A DNA stretch of 10,422 nt from Phoronis ovalis. Taxonomy: Eukaryota > Phoronida > Phoronidae. The position numbers and the translations under genes were made by a program. The stretch covers positions 1 through 10,422 of the forward strand of contig JAOXYB010063846.1 of NCBI GenBank assembly GCA_028565635.1, in the 5' to 3' direction. Below are positions 7,166 through 10,422 of this stretch, piece after piece. Numbering within the stretch: the stretch's first letter is position 1; every line of letters starts with the position of its first letter. The notes under the pieces are model-generated. The model was not told the DNA's origin. It searched no databases and worked only from the letters and a program-made list of their open reading frames with translations.

Positions 7166-7609
7166 GACCCGTGGTATGTCTTCTGGCATACATGGGTGTA
7201 TGTGCATTTAAAAGACGTTGAAGCGTTGAACTAAAGAAAGGAAAACCATGGAGTTAGTTCATAGTGTGAGCCTGGTCACCACTACTGGACATCAGTTCGA
7301 TGTTGTGCGATTGAATGCCTTTATCTTCGTCCAACGATCTCTCGACACTATCCCTTAAGAGTCCAACAAATTAACTTGCTCTTCCAGGAGCACATTGAGT
7401 GGCAAACTTACCAGAACAACTGCATTTGCAATATTAGTAACAAGTGGCAGAGCCTGATAAAACAAAGACTTCCTCTCCCCGTCCTGCACATAACGGAACG
7501 TCAGAAACATTTTTAAAAACATCTAAATGATTCTTTAGAATGTTATTTATACTTGCCATCTTAAATGATTTGCTAATTTTTTGTCGAGACACGTCATCGC
7601 CACGGCCAT
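6911..7609 (-). CDS. Candidate 5' exons of an unidentified gene (7609-7553, 7483-7412, 7025-6911)
   Basis: ATG at 7609-7607 sits in a strong context (CAAAATGG). It opens 19 codons to donor GGCAA|GTATAA. A 69-bp intron with three in-frame stops follows, ending in a pyrimidine-rich TTATGTGCAG acceptor. Exon 2 (24 codons, DGERKSLFYQALPL onwards, amphipathic) ends in a strong donor, CTG|GTAAGT. Exon 3 (38 codons, including CHSEHEILPSN and LQPKDNGHNVYAMK) ends in a strong donor, GAAAG|GTAAGG. Its acceptor is TATAG at 7026 for phase 0; an alternative CACAG at 7015 would need phase 2. Joined this way all phases agree (0, 0, then 1 out). The chain gives about 81 residues with no recognised domain. 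Reading through the exon-2 donor instead gives 18 more open codons to TAA at 7357-7355. The 69-bp intron is short, and the overlapping 72-codon frame at 7434-7652 is a competing reading. Confidence 0.38.
7254..7351 (-). other. Coding-like segment after a possible one-base frameshift
   Basis: If the frame of 7483-7412 is read through its donor it stops at 7357-7355. In the next frame an open segment (DSVERSLDEDKGIQSHNIEL and on) runs to TAA at 7256-7254. One extra T near 7356 would merge the two into one amphipathic, coiled-coil-like chain. So this is either a decayed or alternative C-terminus or coincidence. The plus strand here also carries a 36-codon ORF (7248-7358) with an ideal ACCATGG start, so strand choice is not settled. 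Confidence 0.25.
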
Positions 7610-7740
7610 TTTGAAAACTGTTTCCCAAACTAAATAAAACCGGCGATTTCATTGGCCAGTACGTTTACGTGTAATGACCTTGACCGCCAGATTGCTATAT
7701 TGTCAAATACACGAATGTCGATAATATGGGAATGTATGGG
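7610..7740 (-). promoter_or_regulatory. Candidate promoter of the 6911-7609 exons
   Basis: Upstream of the ATG at 7609, the minus strand has a CCAAT word at 7655-7651. A GTCAAGGTCA word at 7684-7675 matches the extended nuclear-receptor half-site (TCAAGGTCA) used by ERR/SF-1 type receptors. The start codon lies in AAAATGGCC, resembling a YY1-type start-site motif. There is no TATA box at a suitable distance. Each word is short and could be chance. Confidence 0.25.
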
Positions 7741-7892
7741 ATAATATTCCTTTAGCATTACGAAAATGAGTATCGTTGATAATCGTCTTGTTGAACACAT
7801 CACCTAACAAGTGTAACCTAACGCATGGTGAGCTTATAATCGACGATATTAATGTAATTTGGGTAATTAATTATTTACTGAAAATTAATACG

Positions 7893-7939
7893 CCATGGCT
7901 GAGACTAATATAACTAGTTATATTAGTCTCAGGCCATGG
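7893..7939. repeat. 34-bp perfect palindrome within a 47-bp near-perfect one
   Basis: Bases 7899-7932 are exactly self-complementary with no loop, centred on AACTAGTT between 7915 and 7916. CCATGG lies on both sides (7893-7898 and 7934-7939), one base closer on the left than on the right. The structure would extrude as a cruciform or form a tight RNA hairpin. It could be a foldback insertion, a repair scar or an assembly artefact. No target duplication is obvious in the AT-rich flanks. Confidence 0.85.
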
Positions 7940-8236
7940 TAAAAAAGTTAAAAGCATTTATTCTACTTTGAACCTGTCTATGTCTATACAAAAATAAATT
8001 TACCTTTTTTTAAATATTGCAAGGATTAATATTTATGAACATCAATTGATTTCCCAAAGTGTTCAAATCGTTACCACGATGATGAAATCATTGGAAAAGT
8101 CCCTAGCGTTATAACCTATTCTTGGTCAAACATGGCACAGTTAAAATTTCTACAACCTGTTTGGCTAACTCAGGAAATATCCCTTGATGGCTAACGCCTC
8201 ATTAGCGGATAAAGTTCGGTTCGACTTTATAAATAA
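7940..8236. other. Noncoding stretch
   Basis: AT-rich with frequent stops on both strands. I see no repeat, splice-bounded frame or regulatory cluster here. Confidence 0.35.
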
Positions 8237-8389
8237 CACAACATATAATATAAAAAATATCCCATGATAAAAATTGTCAAGTAAACATAAAACGGTACGC
8301 CATTGTTAAAACTAAGGCGAAAGAAAGGGGCCCATGGGGCGGCACATATATACAGTCAATTGTGAGTACCGCACGGGAGTTTATTGAAT
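8237..8389 (+). other. Possible plus-strand exon region with a GTGAGT donor
   Basis: From 8237 a plus-strand frame is open to TGA at 8387-8389. Its middle part (AKERGPWGGTYIQSI) is richer in GC than its surroundings and ends at a strong donor, ATT|GTGAGT (GT at 8357). An AACTAAG acceptor-like site lies before it. The opposite strand is also open here for 68 codons (8277-8483). One strand may be coding, but I cannot say which, and no motif is recognised. Confidence 0.22.
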
Positions 8390-8670
8390 ATTGATTTGTT
8401 TTAGTATTTATAGTTTGGATGACTGATATTGAATAGAAGACACTGATTTTTGACGAAATTTCTATGAAAATGTCATTTGTCACCCATGTTCTAACTACTT
8501 AGTATTTTTGAAGACCTCGAAAAAATGCGATTTGTAAATAGTCCATATTACTGCGTATTTTTAAAAAGTATAACCTGTGATTGGGACTATTTATACTTAT
8601 CATGATCAGCAACTGCGAAATATCTCTTTACACAACGAGTAATGAACGGGAACGTTATGAATCCACTTAC

Positions 8671-8724
8671 ATGGTAACAGTAACTTATCCTGGGACTCGA
8701 TTAGTGCAGATAGGAAGCAGCTAA
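8671..8724 (-). other. Candidate 54-nt exon (SCFLSALIESQDKLLLP)
   Basis: The minus-strand acceptor is textbook: TTCTAACTCTGATTCTCACAG, with a CTAAC branch word and a pyrimidine tract. The donor is T|GTAAGT. The other two frames meet stops, leaving one reading: two completing bases, 17 codons and one carry-over base (phase 1 both ends). The next exon-like segment downstream starts with its own ATG at 7609. This may therefore belong to another isoform or another gene. No motif is seen. Confidence 0.35.
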
Positions 8725-8940
8725 CTGTGAGAATCAGAGTTAGAAGCAACCTTTTATTAAACAGTTATTTATTTGTGATATCAAGTTTAATACATGTCAA
8801 TATACAATTGTATAAAATTTTACAACGTTGACAGAACTTACTCCCGTTTCACAATCATATATTTTTCTTTTATGTTGTCCGTCAGACTTATTGTATAGTT
8901 CCGTCGAATAAGAAGAAAAAAATAGTATTCATCATGTAAA

Positions 8941-9295
8941 TACAGTTTTAACTTGTTATATATTAAAATGCGTTTTTAAATTTCGCAGGTCAGACTCATT
9001 TTGACGCGTTTTCATGTTTTGAAGAATATTATTGCGAACAGTATTATTTTATTTAATTTCAAAATAGCGCTCCAATACAGATGTGTGTAATGTACGTGAC
9101 TTCACACAAACAATTATCGGCTAATGCTCTAATACTCTTTAATATGACAGCTTAGAGTAGACGAAATTTGCTAAACAGGAACATGCACAGTTTTACCCTT
9201 GTTAATTTGTATATTGCATTAAAGTGCGTTTTTTTATTTCTATAATTCTTGCCGAATCGTATACGCTTTGCAGCAGAATTTTCATGTTTTTAAGT
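8941..9295. repeat. Two diverged direct copies, ~245 bp apart
   Basis: Copy 1 (8941-9025) and copy 2 (9186-9295) share ACAGTTTTA, CTTGTTA, TTAAAATGCG/TTAAAGTGCG followed by a T-run, and a shared ending TTTTCATGTTTT with AAG. Copy 2 carries extra bases. The match is patchy and old, with no preserved coding frame. Confidence 0.4.
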
Positions 9296-9341
9296 TTTAA
9301 GTAGTATGACATAATTGTTTATACTCAGTTAAGAGCACTGA

Positions 9342-9590
9342 TCACACCCTTAGTTTTAATGTTTCTATCTTCTGACGCACGATCCGTATTATCAACCTGG
9401 TTTTCCAACCTAATGTCCACCTAGCGTTGATTGGTGTAGACATACGACGACATATCCCGAGGGCACATAGGTCAGAGGGTGGGTGTACATGCGCGAATGA
9501 AAAATCGTGTGAAAAGGGATATTTTTTACAACAAAAACACGTAACGTGCGTTTTGTGTGAAGGGTAATATATTTCGCTAAATACTGGCAA
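9342..9590. other. Bidirectionally open segment, coding strand unclear
   Basis: The minus strand is open for 82 codons (9590-9342). The plus strand is open for 63 codons (9376-9567), ending in TAA, with cysteines spaced C-x-C-x5-C-x12-C-x2-C near its C-terminus. The segment is less AT-rich than its neighbours, which alone lengthens open frames on both strands. Neither frame has convincing splice sites at both ends. It may contain an exon, but I cannot choose a strand. Confidence 0.22.
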
Positions 9591-10039
9591 ATAGTGTATA
9601 GTTTTTAGAATGTAGATCTTCTCAAGGATATATTTTTACCATCCATGCAGATGCCGATTAAAAGGTATATTTTCAATGGTAACTCTTCGAATTTCGAACT
9701 GCTAATTTCAAACGATGTTTTTAATCTGTTCAGAGTAAGAGATTCTTCATGCACAAATAAAATGTTAACAAATTAACGCAAAAGTTAGAATGGTAAGCAA
9801 TCTAGTTTGAAACGGCACTGATTAAAATGCGCCACCGGATTTCGCTAAAACAGGCCAAAATTTAATAATTTAATCCTAATATTTTATTCACTTTTTATGA
9901 TAAATTAGGATAATTTTGGGAAAAAATGTGTGTTTTTGAGAAATCGTCCTGTTGTATATGTGCACTGAATCAATAATTTAGTGTTGGTTATACATATATT
10001 TTTAAAATTCTACGGTTTAACAAGGGACATAACATAACG
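9591..10039. other. Noncoding AT-rich stretch
   Basis: No supported gene. A weak inverted pair, ATCCTAAT (9873-9880) and ATTAGGAT (9904-9911), is the only structure noticed. Confidence 0.4.
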
Positions 10040-10235
10040 TTATATGTTATCGGTGAGACAATTTTCAGTGTTGAATTCAAAAACATTAACATAACCACAT
10101 CTTCCCATGTTGTTTTTACTAGAATATGGCGTTAGTCCGCCTACATTCCCGGTACATGAACCAGCTTGATATATGTCGTTTTCCCTTCCTCCATCATTAG
10201 TTAGGGACTGGTCAGAAATTACCACAGGGGGGTTG
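10040..10235 (-). other. Possible exon or repeat-derived ORF
   Basis: The minus strand has a plausible acceptor, TTTTTCAAATGCAG, before 10235. It is followed by 64 open codons to TAA at 10042-10040. The peptide is Asn-, Gly- and Ser-rich with three cysteines (for example NDGGRENDIYQAGSC). The same open frame continues upstream into the C-rich repeat, so it may be repeat sequence rather than a gene. The proximal acceptor and balanced composition are the only support. Confidence 0.22.
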
Positions 10236-10422
10236 CTGCATTTGAAAAACATGGTGCACAAAAAAATCCAATCCCCCTCCAGGGTTAGCAGAGCAAATTG
10301 CAACCCCCCCTAGGGTGTTCCGGGGGCATGCACCCCCGGAAAATGTTTTAATATTTCATGTGATTTCCTGCAATCTGGTGCATTTTGGGACTTTTTTTTG
10401 CCATGATACATTGTGCCACTTT
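10190..10422. repeat. C-rich dispersed-repeat-like segment with a GC hairpin
   Basis: Composition changes abruptly here to G- and C-runs (CAGGGGGG, CCCCCTCC, ACCCCCCC). A perfect hairpin has TTCCGGGGG (10318-10326) and CCCCCGGAA (10333-10341) around the loop CATGCA. It is followed by an AT-rich stretch and GGTGCATTTTGGGAC. From memory, sequences of this style recur as dispersed repeats in marine invertebrate genomes. That is an impression, not a database result. The element runs off the window. Confidence 0.4.

Noticed and set aside
9870-9912. ATCCTAAT / ATTAGGAT inverted pair
   Set aside because: Only eight paired bases with an AT-rich spacer; no element boundaries or target duplication.
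10018-10050. Imperfect palindrome around AACGTT
   Set aside because: It is short, interrupted and AT-rich, so not distinguishable from chance.
1-10422. tRNA, rRNA, CRISPR arrays, bacterial promoters and ribosome-binding sites
   Set aside because: No cloverleaf, no conserved rRNA blocks and no regularly spaced direct repeats with unique spacers. The intron-rich layout makes prokaryotic signals irrelevant.

Overview
This is an AT-rich eukaryotic window. It has no bacterial-style operons, no long ORFs and no RNA gene that I can recognise. The signals are those of an intron-rich metazoan genome: short exons bounded by GT/AG sites in matching phase, a poly(A) signal, microsatellites, a terminal-inverted-repeat element and several old diverged duplications. 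A LINE-like tail ending in AATC repeats and a C-rich dispersed repeat at the right end would suit a marine invertebrate such as a mollusc. That assignment is an inference.

The best-supported gene is on the minus strand at the left end (479-2128). It has a 344-nt exon, a 27-nt microexon and a terminal exon, joined in phase 1 throughout, with a stop codon and an AATAAA 72 nt beyond it. The product is a mostly polar, low-complexity chain. It carries a basic patch and a tight cysteine cluster (C-x2-C-x-C-x4-C-x-C) followed by CRKNG. I cannot assign it to a family.

A second minus-strand set of exon-like segments lies at 6911-7609: a start codon in good context, then two segments that join in frame. 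A weaker segment at 6265-6312 follows in phase. These may be the 5' part of the same gene, giving a locus of about 7.1 kb, but at least one connecting exon is missing and the link is unproven. A further exon-like segment is at 8671-8724.

The space between is intronic or intergenic. It holds a 492-bp MITE-like element (5574-6065) with 67-bp terminal inverted repeats and a 9-bp target duplication, an inverted repeat at 14-82, a perfect 34-bp palindrome inside 7893-7939, a 29-bp tandem repeat at 4646-4748, three pairs of diverged direct repeats, a possible LINE tail and the dispersed repeat at the right edge. I found no convincing novel multi-gene system. The most interesting items are the spliced cysteine-cluster gene with its frame-neutral microexon, the MITE-like element and the palindrome.
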